Shown here piece after piece: positions 9,120-18,318 of a stretch of DNA of 64,000 nucleotides. This DNA is from Lichenicoccus sp965213775 (GTDB lineage: Bacteria > Pseudomonadota > Alphaproteobacteria > Acetobacterales > Acetobacteraceae): contig CBDCAC010000005.1 of assembly GCA_965213775.1 (NCBI GenBank), positions 186,001 to 250,000 of the forward strand, given 5' to 3'. A program made the translations under genes and the position numbers. How positions within the stretch are numbered: position 1 is the first letter of the stretch; the number at the start of each line of letters is the position of its first letter. The notes under the pieces are model-generated. The model worked only from the letters and a program-made list of their open reading frames with translations, did not search any database and was not told where the DNA came from.

Positions 9120-11155
9120 GGCCGGTCGCGCGAGGTCATCGCGATCGAGGCGAGGCGGCCGCCCGGGTCGGCCGCGCCGCCGCCGGCCGCGCGGATCCGG
9201 TAGATCGCCTGGTTCTCCATCACCCGCTGCACGTAGCTGCGCGTCTCGTTGAAGGGGATCAGCTCGATCCAGTCGATCATGGCGTCCGACATCTCGTCGC
9301 GGCCACCGGCGGCGGGATCGCCATTCCGCGTCAGCCATTTCTGCACCCGGTTGGGGCCGGCATTGTAGGCGGCGACGGCGTAGGGGACGCGGCCATGGAA
9401 CCGGTCCAGCAGCCCGGCCAGGTAGCGGGTGCCCAGCTCCATGTTGATGGCGGGATCCGACAGCGCGGCCAGGTCGATCTGGCCCGGCGACAGCGTGCGA
9501 GCGGTCGCCGGCATCAGCTGCATCAGGCCGTGCGCGCCGGCCGGGCTCACCACCGCGGGATCGAAGCTGCTCTCCTGCCGCATCAGCGCCAGCGCCAGTC
9601 CGGGCGGCAGCGCGGGCTCGGCGGGGGGCGGGTACGGCGCCGGCCAGCCGCTCTGCGCCAGCACCAGCCCGCCGCGGCCGGCGCTGCGGGCGATCGCGAC
9701 CGCGACGTCGGGCAGACGCAGCCCGTCCGCGAAGCTGGCGGCGAGCGCGTGCTGGGAGTCCGTGGCGGCCATCTGGTCCAGGCGCAGCAGGAACCCGCGC
9801 GCCTGGCCGGGATCGTTCCAGGCGACCAGCAGGGTCGCCGCGCGGGCCAGCTCGAGCCCGGCGAACCCGATCGCCTGCGCGCGCGTCCATCCGGGATCGT
9901 GCAGCGCGGCCAGGCGGGCGGCGAGGATGCGCCCGTCGCCCGGGTAGAGCTCACGCATCGCGGCCTGGCCGTAGAAGCTGGTCGGCCGCGACGCCGCCTC
10001 GGCAAAGGCCGCCCGTGCCGCCTCGGCGCCGCCCGCCTCGGACAGCGCGCGCCCCAGCCAGTAATAGCCGCGCGCGGCGGTGATCACCGCGTGCGAGCCG
10101 GTCAGGCCCGCGAAGTAGCGGGCGGCCCGCGGTGCCGCGTGCAGGCGGCGCAGCAGGATCCAGCCGGCGAGGAAGTCCGCGCCGGAGCGTGCGGCGGGAT
10201 CGGTCTGCAGCGTGTCGGCGGCCAGCGACAGCGCGTCGGCGTCGCGGCCGACGCCGAGCATCTCGCGCGCCAGGGCCTCCCGCTCGCTCCAGAATGCCGC
10301 GGCGCGCGAAGCCGGCGCGGCGGCCTCGGCGGCGCCTGCCGGTCCGCGCCACAGCGCCAGCGCGGCATCGAGCTGCTCGTGCCGGCGCTGCCAGCGCGCG
10401 AGGTCGAGCAGCATCCCGCCGTCGCGGGCGGCCGCGCCGCGCAGGGCGGCCGCCAGCCGATCCGCGCCCGCCTCGCCGTGGCGCAGCGCCAGCCGGGCGA
10501 CGGCGAGCGGCTTGGCCGCGGCCGGCAGCCGCGCCACCTGGCGCGTCGCGGCCTCGACGCCGCTCCATTCCTCGCGGTCGAAGCGTCGCCACTGGTCGGC
10601 CGGCGTCGGCAGGGTGCCGAACAGCCGGACGAACAGCGCCTCCTGCGCCGCATCGTCTGTCCCGTCCCGCCAGGCGGCAACGGCGTCCGGCGCCAGATCG
10701 GCTGGCAGCGCCTGCGGGCGCGGCACCAGCGTCGTCGGCGCCAGCGTGGTCGGCACCAGGGGGGCGGGCGCGCGCGCCAAGGCGCAGCGCAGCAGCGACA
10801 GCGGCGTGTCGGGGCGGCGCGACGCGCACAGCGTGCGGGCGACCGCGTCGTCGGGCTCCACCGCCAGCGCCTGCTGCAGCCGCTCGCCCAGCACGGCGCG
10901 GCCGGGCCAGTCCGGGTTGGCGCGGAGGAAGCCGTCGATCTCGGCGGCCGACGCAGCACCCTGCACCTGCGCGCGCAGCCAGATCGCGAGCTTCGCCGCC
11001 ACCGGATCCGGGCTCGAGGCCGCCTGCCGCTGCGCGGCGCGCAGGATCGCGGCCGCATCCGGCGCCGGCGCGGCGGCGAGCGGCTGGCGCATCGTGCAGC
11101 CGGCGAGCAGGATCGCCAGCGCGAGGGTCGGCGTGAGACGGTCCGCTCTTCGCAT
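9116..11155 (-). CDS. slt: Soluble-type lytic murein transglycosylase, lipoprotein
   Basis: 679-aa periplasmic or outer-membrane-anchored enzyme cleaving peptidoglycan to 1,6-anhydromuropeptides. The N-terminus MRRADRLTPTLALAILLAGC has a lipobox (LLAGC), so it is likely lipid-anchored. A long Ala-rich helical superhelix (about 40-510) precedes the SLT domain, where MRQESSFDPAVV supplies the catalytic Glu near residue 527 and GLMQLMPATAR and YNAGPNRV follow. ATG 11155 is chosen because the frame upstream runs through the divergent dapA region without relation to the family. Confidence 0.93.
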   Translation of the reverse strand: MRRADRLTPTLALAILLAGCTMRQPLAAAPAPDAAAILRAAQRQAASSPDPVAAKLAIWLRAQVQGAASAAEIDGFLRANPDWPGRAVLGERLQQALAVEPDDAVARTLCASRRPDTPLSLLRCALARAPAPLVPTTLAPTTLVPRPQALPADLAPDAVAAWRDGTDDAAQEALFVRLFGTLPTPADQWRRFDREEWSGVEAATRQVARLPAAAKPLAVARLALRHGEAGADRLAAALRGAAARDGGMLLDLARWQRRHEQLDAALALWRGPAGAAEAAAPASRAAAFWSEREALAREMLGVGRDADALSLAADTLQTDPAARSGADFLAGWILLRRLHAAPRAARYFAGLTGSHAVITAARGYYWLGRALSEAGGAEAARAAFAEAASRPTSFYGQAAMRELYPGDGRILAARLAALHDPGWTRAQAIGFAGLELARAATLLVAWNDPGQARGFLLRLDQMAATDSQHALAASFADGLRLPDVAVAIARSAGRGGLVLAQSGWPAPYPPPAEPALPPGLALALMRQESSFDPAVVSPAGAHGLMQLMPATARTLSPGQIDLAALSDPAINMELGTRYLAGLLDRFHGRVPYAVAAYNAGPNRVQKWLTRNGDPAAGGRDEMSDAMIDWIELIPFNETRSYVQRVMENQAIYRIRAAGGGAADPGGRLASIAMTSRDRP

Positions 11156-11267
11156 TGTGTTAGAAGAGGGCGGGGAACGTCGCCTGACAAGGATAATGCG
11201 CGATCGGCGGGTGCCGAGGGGCGGGTGCCAGGGGCAGCTCCCAGCGGCGGGAGCCAGGGCGTGCCGC

Positions 11268-11292
11268 GGGCTTTGCCCTTGACCCGCCGGGG
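11268..11292 (-). repeat. Half copy of the dispersed GC-rich repeat
   Basis: The reverse complement of this stretch reads GGCGGGTCAAGGGCAAAGCCC, matching the right half of the repeats at 26138-26253 and 54804-54917. It lies in the 186-base spacer between the divergent slt and dapA genes, just upstream of the dapA ribosome site. Confidence 0.6.
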
Positions 11293-11341
11293 CAGGAGGC
11301 GCCAGACCGCCTGATCGCACGGACGGCTTGTGGAGTTGATC

Positions 11342-12250
11342 ATGTTCGACGGGTCGATCACCGCGCTGATCACGCCCATGCAGCCCGACGGCGGGCTCGA
11401 CGAGGACGCGCTGCGCCGGATCGTCGGATGGCAGATCGAGCAGGGCACCAGCGCCCTGGTGCCGACCGGCACCACCGGCGAGAGCCCGACGCTGACCCAT
11501 GCCGAGCATCGCCGCGTGATCGACCTGGTGGTGGCCGAGGCCGGCGGTCGGGTGAAGATCCTGGCCGGCACCGGGTCGAGCTCCACCGCCGAGGCGATCG
11601 AGACCACCCGTCACGCCAGGGCCGCCGGCGCCGACGCGGCGCTGGTGGTCACGCCGTACTACAACAAGCCGACCCAGGAGGGGCTCTACCGCCACTACAT
11701 GGCGATCGCGGACGCGGTCGAGCTGCCGATCGTGATCTACAACATCCCGGGCCGCAGCGCCGTCGACATGACGGTGGCGACCATGCAGCGCCTGTCGCGG
11801 CACCCCAACATCATCGGGGTGAAGGACGCGACCGCCAACCTGCTTCGACCGCTGCAGATACGCGCCGCCGCCGGCGCCGGCTTCGTGCAGCTCTCCGGCG
11901 AGGACGGCACCGCACTCGCCTTCCTCGCCGCCGGCGGGGTGGGCTGCATCAGCGTCACCGCCAACGTGGCGCCCGGGCTGTGCGCGCAGATGCACGCGGC
12001 GTGGCGCGCCGGCGCGCTGAAGCAGGCGATGGCGATCCAGGATCGCCTGCTGCCGCTGCACGAGGCGCTGTTCGCCGAGAGCAGCCCGGTGCCCACCAAG
12101 TATGCGGCCCATCTGATCGGGCTCGCCGGCGAGACCTGCCGGCTGCCGCTGGCGCCGCTCTCGGAGGGCGCGCGCGAGGCCGTGCGCCGTGCGGTGCAGG
12201 GTCTTGGGCTGGAGCTGGGGCTGGCGCCCGCCGGCGACGCCCATGGCTGA
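11342..12250 (+). CDS. dapA: 4-hydroxy-tetrahydrodipicolinate synthase
   Basis: Condenses pyruvate with aspartate semialdehyde in the lysine/diaminopimelate pathway; dapF lies about 33 kb away in this window. The 302-aa TIM barrel shows TGTTGESPTL, VTPYYNKPTQEGLYRHY, YNIPGRSAVDM and IIGVKDATANL with the Schiff-base Lys near residue 161. ATG 11342 is preferred to GTG 11330 because GGAG lies six bases before it and the conserved N-terminus MFDGSITALITPM begins there. The 3' end overlaps smpB by eight bases. Confidence 0.95.
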   Translation: MFDGSITALITPMQPDGGLDEDALRRIVGWQIEQGTSALVPTGTTGESPTLTHAEHRRVIDLVVAEAGGRVKILAGTGSSSTAEAIETTRHARAAGADAALVVTPYYNKPTQEGLYRHYMAIADAVELPIVIYNIPGRSAVDMTVATMQRLSRHPNIIGVKDATANLLRPLQIRAAAGAGFVQLSGEDGTALAFLAAGGVGCISVTANVAPGLCAQMHAAWRAGALKQAMAIQDRLLPLHEALFAESSPVPTKYAAHLIGLAGETCRLPLAPLSEGAREAVRRAVQGLGLELGLAPAGDAHG

Positions 12251-12725
12251 CAAGCGCAAGAGCGGCATGATCACGCACGGCATGGCGGCGCAGAACCGCC
12301 GCGCGCGCTACGACTACACCATCAAGGAGACGGTGGAGGCCGGCATCGTGCTCAAGGGCCCGGAGGTGAAGAGCCTGCGCCTCGGGCGCGCGACCCTGAC
12401 CGAGGCCTATGCCGGCGAGCGCGACGGCGAGGTCTGGCTGTTCAACTGCTACATCCCGGAATACCAGGCCGGCGTGCTGTCGCGCTTCGAGCCGCGGGCG
12501 CCGCGCAAGCTGCTGCTGCACCACAAGCAGATCGACCAGATGCTCGGCGCGGTGGCGCGCGGCGGCCAGACCCTGGTGCCGCTCGACATCCACTTCAACG
12601 AGCGCGGCGTCGCCAAGGTGACGCTCGCGGTCGGCGAGGGGCGCAAGAAGTCCGACAAGCGCCACGCCGTCGCCGAGCGCGACTGGCAGCGCGACAAGGC
12701 GCGTCTGCTGCGCGCGCGCGGCTAG
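12243..12725 (+). CDS. smpB: SsrA-binding protein SmpB
   Basis: tmRNA partner for ribosome rescue. 160 aa starting MADKRKSGMITHGMAAQNRRA; the core shows ARYDYTIKETVEAGIVLKG, EVKSLRLGRATLTEAYA and PLDIHFNERGVAKV, with the basic C-terminal tail that enters the ribosome (KKSDKRHAVAERDWQRDK). ATG 12243 overlaps the end of dapA by eight bases, so coupling is likely. No tmRNA gene is seen in the window. Confidence 0.95.
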   Translation: MADKRKSGMITHGMAAQNRRARYDYTIKETVEAGIVLKGPEVKSLRLGRATLTEAYAGERDGEVWLFNCYIPEYQAGVLSRFEPRAPRKLLLHHKQIDQMLGAVARGGQTLVPLDIHFNERGVAKVTLAVGEGRKKSDKRHAVAERDWQRDKARLLRARG

Positions 12726-12963
12726 CCGGCGCTCAACGAGAGGCTGTTGACGCTGTCGCTGTAGCCAACATAACGTTAGTTGGGGCGGCAGGGTCACGAT
12801 CATTGGCTTGCGTTGGAAGCAGACGTGACGGTCGCGTTCGGCCGCAGCCGGCGCGGTCGGGCGGGATCCCGGCTCCGCCCGGCGACGGCGTGCTCGATGA
12901 GAGCGCGACCGGGAATCGCGCGACCGATGATGGCGGGGCTGGGGCGCTCGCGGACCGCACGGC
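12726..12963. other. Spacer between smpB and the hybrid kinase
   Basis: 238 bases with no gene. It contains an interrupted palindrome, CCAACATAACGTTAGTTGG (12765-12783), whose central TAACGTTA is perfectly symmetric and stands out in this GC-rich DNA; it could be an operator or part of a promoter for the kinase. No convincing -35/-10 pair and no Rho-independent terminator are seen. Confidence 0.4.
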
Positions 12964-15900
12964 TTGAGCGAGGCGGCGTCCGACGCGGCCGCCAGTCACG
13001 CAGCGCTGATCGCGACGCAGCTGGCGGTCAACCGCTGCGGCCGTGACCTCGAGGCCGCGTTCCGCCGCCTCGTGGAGGGCGCCGCGGCGGTGGTGCCGTG
13101 CTGCGAGCTCGCCGCGATCGAGGTGGTGGAGGGTGAGGAGCTGGTCTGTCGCGCCTCGAGCGTGCCGGCCAGCATCGGCCTCCGCCTGCCGCGGTCCGGT
13201 TCCGCCTCCGGCCTCTGCCTGGCACTCGGCCGCGCCCTGCTGATCGAGGACACCGAGACCGACGAGCGGGTGAACGCCGCCGCCTGCAGGGCGCTGGGCA
13301 TCGGCTCGATGGTGCTGGCGCCGATCCCGCGCCGCGGCGTCGGCACCGGGGTGCTGAAGCTCGCCTGCTCGCGCAAGCGCGCGTTCGTCGAGCGCGACGT
13401 GCTGCTCGGCCAGCTGCTGGTGGGCATCCTGGCGGCGGGGCTGAGTGCGGTCGACGAGACCGAGGCGAGGGAGGCGCTCGCCTCCAGCGAGGCCTTCAAC
13501 CGCAGGATCCTGCAGAGCTCGGGCGACCGCATCGAGCTGCTGGATCTCGACGGCAGGATCATGTCGATCAACCAGGCCGGCCTGACCCTGCTCGGGCTGG
13601 CCAGCGACGCGGGGATCATCGGCACCGGCTGGCTGCAGAGCTGGCCGCCGGGGCGGCGGGCGGAGGCGGCCGCGGCGCTGGCGGAGGCACGTGCCGGCCG
13701 CTCCGGGCGCTTCCGCGCCGTCGGCACGGCCTCCGGCCAGCGGCGCTGGTGGGACGTGGTGGTGACGCCGATCCTGGATGCCGGCGGCGAGCCGCGGCGC
13801 CTGCTGTCGATGTCGCGCGACATCACCGCGCTGCACGACGCCGGCGAGCGGATCGAGCTGGCCCTGGATGCCGGTTCGGTGCTGGGCATCGCCGTGTGGG
13901 ACGCGGGGATGCTGTCGATCGACAGCCGGATGGCGGCGACGCTCGGCCTCGCCGCCGGTCCGGGCTGGCGCGACGTGGCGCCGTCGGCGTTGCTGGACCG
14001 GGTGCATCCGGACGATCAGGCGACCCTGTGCACGCTCGCGCTGCAGGCGGCGCACGGCGCCGGCGAGCTGCGCGCGACGTTCCGCCTGCGCTCCGCCGCC
14101 GCCCCGGGTTTCGAGGGCCGCGACGATAGAGGCGGCGCCCGAGGCGACGGCGATGCGCCCGGGCCGGCCGAAGGCTGGCGCTGGCTGGAAGCGCGCGGCC
14201 TGCTGGTGGGTGCGGCCGACGGCGAGGTGGCCCGCCTCACCGGGGTGCTGATCGACATCGACGCCCGCAAGCGCGCCGAGCTCGAACTGGCGCTGAACGA
14301 GCGGACGCTGCGCCAGATCGCGGACTCGCTCCCCGTCCTGATCGCCTATATCGGTCCGGACCTGAGCTGCCGCTACGTCAACCGTGCCTATGCCGGCTGG
14401 TTCGGCAGGCCGCCGCACGGCCATCCGGAGCCGGCGAAGTGGCTGCTCGGGGCTGCGATCGATGACCGGCCGCAGGCATCGCTCACGCGCGCCCTGGCCG
14501 GCGAGACGATCCGCCTGGACAATCAGCTCCGCCACCGCGACGGCTCGCTGCGCGACGTCGATGTCAGCTACCTGCCGCGACGCCGCGGCGGCGGCGAGAT
14601 CGACGGCTGCTACGTGATCGGCATCGACATCACCCGGCGCCAGGAGGAGGCGCGCGCGCTCAACCGCAGCAACCTGACGCTGGAGCACAGCCTGGCGATG
14701 GTGCAGCACGAGAGCGAGCAGGTCTGGCGCCTGGCCCGCGACCTGCTGAGCGTGTTCGACGGCGAAGGGGCGCTGCGCAGCTTCAACCCGGCCTGGTCCT
14801 CGGTGCTGGGCTGGGATCCCGACCAGCTGCGCGGCCGCCGCTACACCGACTTCCTGCATCCCGACGACGTGTCGCGCACCGCGCACGCGATGGGCCTGAT
14901 CGCCGGCAGCGGCGGCCCCGGCGGCTTCGAGAATCGCTGGCGCTGCCGCGATGGCAGCTATCGTTGGCTGTCGTGGAACGCGGTGCTGGCCGAGGGGCTG
15001 TTCTACGCCGCCGGACGCGACGTCACCGCCGAGAAGGACGCCGCGCTGCGTCTCGTGCGCATCGAGGAGCAGCTGCGCCAGTCGCAGAAGATGGAGGCGG
15101 TGGGCCAGCTCACCGGCGGCATCGCGCATGATTTCAACAATCTGCTGACCGGCGTGATCGGCAGCATCGAGATGATGCGGCGCCGGCTGCAGCAGGGGCG
15201 CAGCGGCGAGTTGGGCCGCTACCTGGACGCCGCCGCCGGCGCCGCCGAGCGGGCGGCGTCGCTGACCCACCGCCTGCTGGCGTTCTCCCGCCGGCAGACG
15301 CTCGATCCCAAGCCGGTCGCGGCAGCACTCCTGGTCGACGGGATGGAGGAGCTGATCCGGCGCGCCGCGGGCCCCGCCGTGGCGCTGCAGATCGTCCGCC
15401 ACCCGGGCGTGTGGGGCATCTTCTGCGACCCCGGCCAGCTCGAGGCGGCGCTGGTCAACCTCGCCAACAACGCCCGCGACGCGATGCCGGACGGCGGCCG
15501 CCTGCTGATCGAGACCAGCAATGCGGTGCTCGACGATGCGGACACCGAGGGGGACACCCCGCCCGGCGACTACGTCGCGATCTCGGTCGCCGACACCGGC
15601 GCCGGCATGTCGGCCGACGTCGCGGCGCGCGCCTTCGATCCGTTCTTCACCACCAAGCCGCTCGGCCACGGCACCGGGCTCGGCCTGTCGATGATCCACG
15701 GGTTCGCCCGGCAGTCGGGCGGCGATGCCCGCATCGTGACGGTGCCGGGACGCGGCGCGCGGGTGACGATCTACCTGCCGCGCTACCGCGACCCGCACGG
15801 CGAGGCCGGGCGGGCGATCATGGAGGCGGCGCTAGCGCGCCCCGCACGCACCGTGCTGCTGGTCGAGGACGAGCCGATGGTGCGCATGCTGCTCGGCGAG

Positions 15901-16302
15901 GCGCTGGCCGAGCTCGGCTGCGACACCATCGAGGCGGCGGACGGCGTCGGCGGCCTGCGGGTGATGCAGGACGACAAGCCGGTCGACCTGCTGATCACCG
16001 ATATCGCCCTGCCGGGCGGCATCAACGGCAGGCAGCTCGCGGAGGCGGGACGGACGCTGCGGCCGCAGCTCAAGGTGCTGTTGATCAGCGGTGGCGGGAG
16101 CGCGGGACCTCGCCCCGCGCCGGTGTTCGGCGAGAGCCTGCTCGCGGGCGAGGGTCCGGGCGATCCGTGGACCCAGGTGATCGAGAAGCCGTTCACCATG
16201 CACGCGCTGCTGCAGCGGGTGCGCGAGATGACCCGCACGTCGCCGGCGCAGCCGTCGCTGCAACCGGGGGGCGGTACGCCCGTTGCTGTCACGAACACCT
16301 GA
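12964..16302 (+). CDS. Hybrid sensor histidine kinase (GAF-PAS x4-HisKA-HATPase-REC)
   Basis: 1112-aa cytoplasmic sensor with no obvious membrane segment. Order: GAF-like domain (about 20-165), four PAS-like domains (about 175-290, 295-435, 445-560, 590-690), HisKA with GGIAHDFNNLLTGVIG (phospho-His 722), HATPase with NLANNARDAMPDGG, ADTGAGM and GHGTGLGLSMIHGF, and a receiver domain with VLLVEDEPMVRML and phospho-Asp 1013 in LLITDIALPGG. This is the type often found in light- or redox-responsive alphaproteobacterial kinases. The start TTG 12964 lacks a strong ribosome site and is uncertain. No cognate regulator lies nearby; the terminal receiver may act in cis or pass phosphate elsewhere. Confidence 0.9.
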   Translation: MSEAASDAAASHAALIATQLAVNRCGRDLEAAFRRLVEGAAAVVPCCELAAIEVVEGEELVCRASSVPASIGLRLPRSGSASGLCLALGRALLIEDTETDERVNAAACRALGIGSMVLAPIPRRGVGTGVLKLACSRKRAFVERDVLLGQLLVGILAAGLSAVDETEAREALASSEAFNRRILQSSGDRIELLDLDGRIMSINQAGLTLLGLASDAGIIGTGWLQSWPPGRRAEAAAALAEARAGRSGRFRAVGTASGQRRWWDVVVTPILDAGGEPRRLLSMSRDITALHDAGERIELALDAGSVLGIAVWDAGMLSIDSRMAATLGLAAGPGWRDVAPSALLDRVHPDDQATLCTLALQAAHGAGELRATFRLRSAAAPGFEGRDDRGGARGDGDAPGPAEGWRWLEARGLLVGAADGEVARLTGVLIDIDARKRAELELALNERTLRQIADSLPVLIAYIGPDLSCRYVNRAYAGWFGRPPHGHPEPAKWLLGAAIDDRPQASLTRALAGETIRLDNQLRHRDGSLRDVDVSYLPRRRGGGEIDGCYVIGIDITRRQEEARALNRSNLTLEHSLAMVQHESEQVWRLARDLLSVFDGEGALRSFNPAWSSVLGWDPDQLRGRRYTDFLHPDDVSRTAHAMGLIAGSGGPGGFENRWRCRDGSYRWLSWNAVLAEGLFYAAGRDVTAEKDAALRLVRIEEQLRQSQKMEAVGQLTGGIAHDFNNLLTGVIGSIEMMRRRLQQGRSGELGRYLDAAAGAAERAASLTHRLLAFSRRQTLDPKPVAAALLVDGMEELIRRAAGPAVALQIVRHPGVWGIFCDPGQLEAALVNLANNARDAMPDGGRLLIETSNAVLDDADTEGDTPPGDYVAISVADTGAGMSADVAARAFDPFFTTKPLGHGTGLGLSMIHGFARQSGGDARIVTVPGRGARVTIYLPRYRDPHGEAGRAIMEAALARPARTVLLVEDEPMVRMLLGEALAELGCDTIEAADGVGGLRVMQDDKPVDLLITDIALPGGINGRQLAEAGRTLRPQLKVLLISGGGSAGPRPAPVFGESLLAGEGPGDPWTQVIEKPFTMHALLQRVREMTRTSPAQPSLQPGGGTPVAVTNT

Positions 16303-16315
16303 GATCATGCTCGAG

Positions 16316-16936
16316 ATGAACAAGCTCATTCACGGCCTGGCCTATGCCGGGGCGATCGCCGTCGGCCTGCTGCCGGTGGCAGCACAGTTTGCACGCGCCG
16401 ATACGCCGCCGCCGCGCACGCGGGGCGTGATCACCGCGGTGAGCGGCGACACGGTGACCCTGAAGACACGCTTCGGCGGTCCGGCGACGCTGAAGATCGC
16501 CGGCGACACCGGCTTCGTCGGCGCCACCAAGTCGACGCTCGCGGAGGTCAAGCCCGGCCGCTTCATCGGCACCGCGGCCACCCCGGGTCCGAACGGCACC
16601 CTGCGCGCGATCGAGGTCACCCTGTTCCCCGACAGCATGCGCGGCGCCGGCGAGGGCCATTACGGCTGGGACCTGGGCAAGTCGAGCTCGATGACCAACG
16701 GCACCATCGGCACCGTGACCGCGTCGACCAAGCTGAGCATGACCGTCAGCTACAAGGGCGGCGAGAAGACGCTGCTGGTGCCCGACGACGTGCCGGTGGT
16801 CGACCTGGAGGCCGGCGACCGCTCGCTGCTGCGGCCGGGCGCCCACGTGGTGGCGATCGGGCCGAAATCCGCCGACGGCAGCGTCGACGTCAAGCGCATG
16901 ATCATCGGCGAGAAGGATGTCGTGCCGCCGATGTAG
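16316..16936 (+). CDS. Exported protein of unknown function, upstream of cytochrome b561/sulfite-oxidase-like genes
   Basis: 206 aa beginning MNKLIHGLAYAGAIAVGLLP with a signal peptide ending near QFARA. The mature part (GVITAVSGDTVTLKTRFGG, TGFVGATKSTLAEVKPGRFI) looks like a repeated small beta-barrel fold, reminiscent of DUF5666-type proteins; I do not name it. It lies seven bases before the cytochrome b gene and is followed by a molybdopterin enzyme, so a periplasmic accessory role is plausible. An ATG at 16307 in frame is an alternative start; the 5' end lies just past the kinase stop. Confidence 0.78.
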   Translation: MNKLIHGLAYAGAIAVGLLPVAAQFARADTPPPRTRGVITAVSGDTVTLKTRFGGPATLKIAGDTGFVGATKSTLAEVKPGRFIGTAATPGPNGTLRAIEVTLFPDSMRGAGEGHYGWDLGKSSSMTNGTIGTVTASTKLSMTVSYKGGEKTLLVPDDVPVVDLEAGDRSLLRPGAHVVAIGPKSADGSVDVKRMIIGEKDVVPPM

Positions 16937-16942
16937 CGGGCG

Positions 16943-17596
16943 ATGCGGGAGGTGAGCGTGGTGCGGGATCGATCCGGTGCGCGGCGCGAGCGGGTAATCG
17001 TCCATCCGCTGGTGGTGCGGGTCACCCACTGGGTCAGCGCGTTGGCGTTGGGATGCATGGTGTCCAGCGGCTGGCAGATCTACGACGCCTCGCCGCTGCT
17101 GCCGTTCCGCTTCCCCGCCTGGTCGACGCTCGGCGGCTGGCTCGGCGGCGGCATCGCCTGGCACCTGGCGGCGATGTGGCTGCTGGTGGGCAACGCGCTG
17201 ATCTACTTCGCCTACGGCGTGTTCGGCCGGCATTTCCGGCGCACCCTGCTGCCGATCCGGCCGTCGGAGGTGGCGCGGGACTTGCGACGGGCGCTGACCT
17301 TCAGGCTGCGTCACGAGCTCGGCGTCTACAACGCGGTGCAGAGGCTGCTCTATCTCGGCGTGCTGCTGCTGGGGATTGCTGCCGTGCTGTCCGGCCTCGC
17401 GCTGTGGAAGCCGGTGCAGCTGCAGATGTTCGTCCAGCCGCTCGGCGGCTATCCGGTGATGCGCTGGATCCACTTCTTCGCGATGTCCGGCATCGTCGGC
17501 TTCTTCGTGGTCCATATGCTGCTGGTGATCCTGGTGCCGCGCACGTTGCCGGCGATGATCACCGGCCGCGCCCGCCTGCACGGTGCCCCGCGATGA
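16943..17596 (+). CDS. Cytochrome b561-family membrane protein
   Basis: 217-aa protein with four hydrophobic segments and histidines placed as haem ligands in each: RVTHWVSALAL, IAWHLAAMWLL, RWIHFFAMSG, FVVHMLLVIL. Related proteins carry electrons between quinone and a periplasmic oxidoreductase. Its stop overlaps the next gene in an ATGA junction, so it is probably the membrane anchor and electron partner of that molybdopterin protein, comparable in role to MsrQ though of a different family. ATG 16943 is annotated, but GGGAGG at 16947-16952 could instead serve GTG 16958 or 16961. Confidence 0.87.
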   Translation: MREVSVVRDRSGARRERVIVHPLVVRVTHWVSALALGCMVSSGWQIYDASPLLPFRFPAWSTLGGWLGGGIAWHLAAMWLLVGNALIYFAYGVFGRHFRRTLLPIRPSEVARDLRRALTFRLRHELGVYNAVQRLLYLGVLLLGIAAVLSGLALWKPVQLQMFVQPLGGYPVMRWIHFFAMSGIVGFFVVHMLLVILVPRTLPAMITGRARLHGAPR

Positions 17597-18318
17597 GCCG
17601 GTCGCCGACAGCGGGTCGGCCCGGCCGGCGCATGCTGCTGCGCTCCGGTCTATCGCTGGGCGCGCTGTCGCTGCTCAGCGGTTGCAACCTGACCGACGGC
17701 GACGCCGCCGACCGGGTGCTGTGGGCGATGTCACGGCTCAACGACCGCCTGCAGGCGCTGCTGTTCAGCCCCGCCCGCCTGGCGCCGGTGTATCCGGCCG
17801 CGAGCCTGACCAAGCCGTTCCCGTTCAACGCCTACTACCCGATCGACAACGTGCCGGAGATCGACCTCGATCACTGGTCGCTCGAGGTGTCGGGGCTGGT
17901 GTCGGACAAGAGCGGCTGGACGCTGTCGCGGCTGCGCCGGCTGCCGCAGCAGGCGCAGATCACCCGGCTGATCTGCGTCGAGGGGTGGAGCGCCATCGGC
18001 CAGTGGAGCGGCGTGCCGCTACGCAGCTTCCTGGAGCATGTCGGCGCCGACCTCACCGCCCGCTATGTCGGCTTCAAATGCGCCGATCGCTACTACTCCA
18101 GCATCGATATGCCGACGGCGTTGCATCCCCAGACCATCCTGGCGCTCGATACCGGCGGCCAGCCGCTGCCGCCGCAGTACGGCTACCCGCTGCGCCTGCG
18201 CGTGCCGACCAAGCTCGGCTTCAAGAACCCCAAGCATATCGGCGCTATCTTCGTCACCAACCGCTATCCCGGCGGCTACTGGGAAGATCAGGGCTACAAC
18301 TGGTTCAGCGGCAGCTGA
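17593..18318 (+). CDS. Sulfite-oxidase-fold molybdopterin oxidoreductase (MsrP-like), lipoprotein
   Basis: 241 aa. The N-terminus GRRMLLRSGLSLGALSLLSGC combines an Arg-Arg motif, suggesting Tat export of a folded cofactor protein, with a lipobox (LLSGC). The Mo-cofactor cysteine is probably Cys 128 in RLICVEGWSAIGQWSG; FKCADRYYSSIDM and YGYPLRLRVPTKLG are family-like. Substrate unknown: MsrP repairs oxidised methionine, but other relatives differ. It is coupled to the b-type cytochrome by ATGA overlap, and its 3' end overlaps the convergent glycosylase gene by 25 bases. Confidence 0.85.
   Translation: MSRSPTAGRPGRRMLLRSGLSLGALSLLSGCNLTDGDAADRVLWAMSRLNDRLQALLFSPARLAPVYPAASLTKPFPFNAYYPIDNVPEIDLDHWSLEVSGLVSDKSGWTLSRLRRLPQQAQITRLICVEGWSAIGQWSGVPLRSFLEHVGADLTARYVGFKCADRYYSSIDMPTALHPQTILALDTGGQPLPPQYGYPLRLRVPTKLGFKNPKHIGAIFVTNRYPGGYWEDQGYNWFSGS

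Noticed and set aside
12733..15798. 1021-aa minus-strand frame
   Set aside because: Antisense of the hybrid kinase, rich in Arg/His/Gln, no motif.
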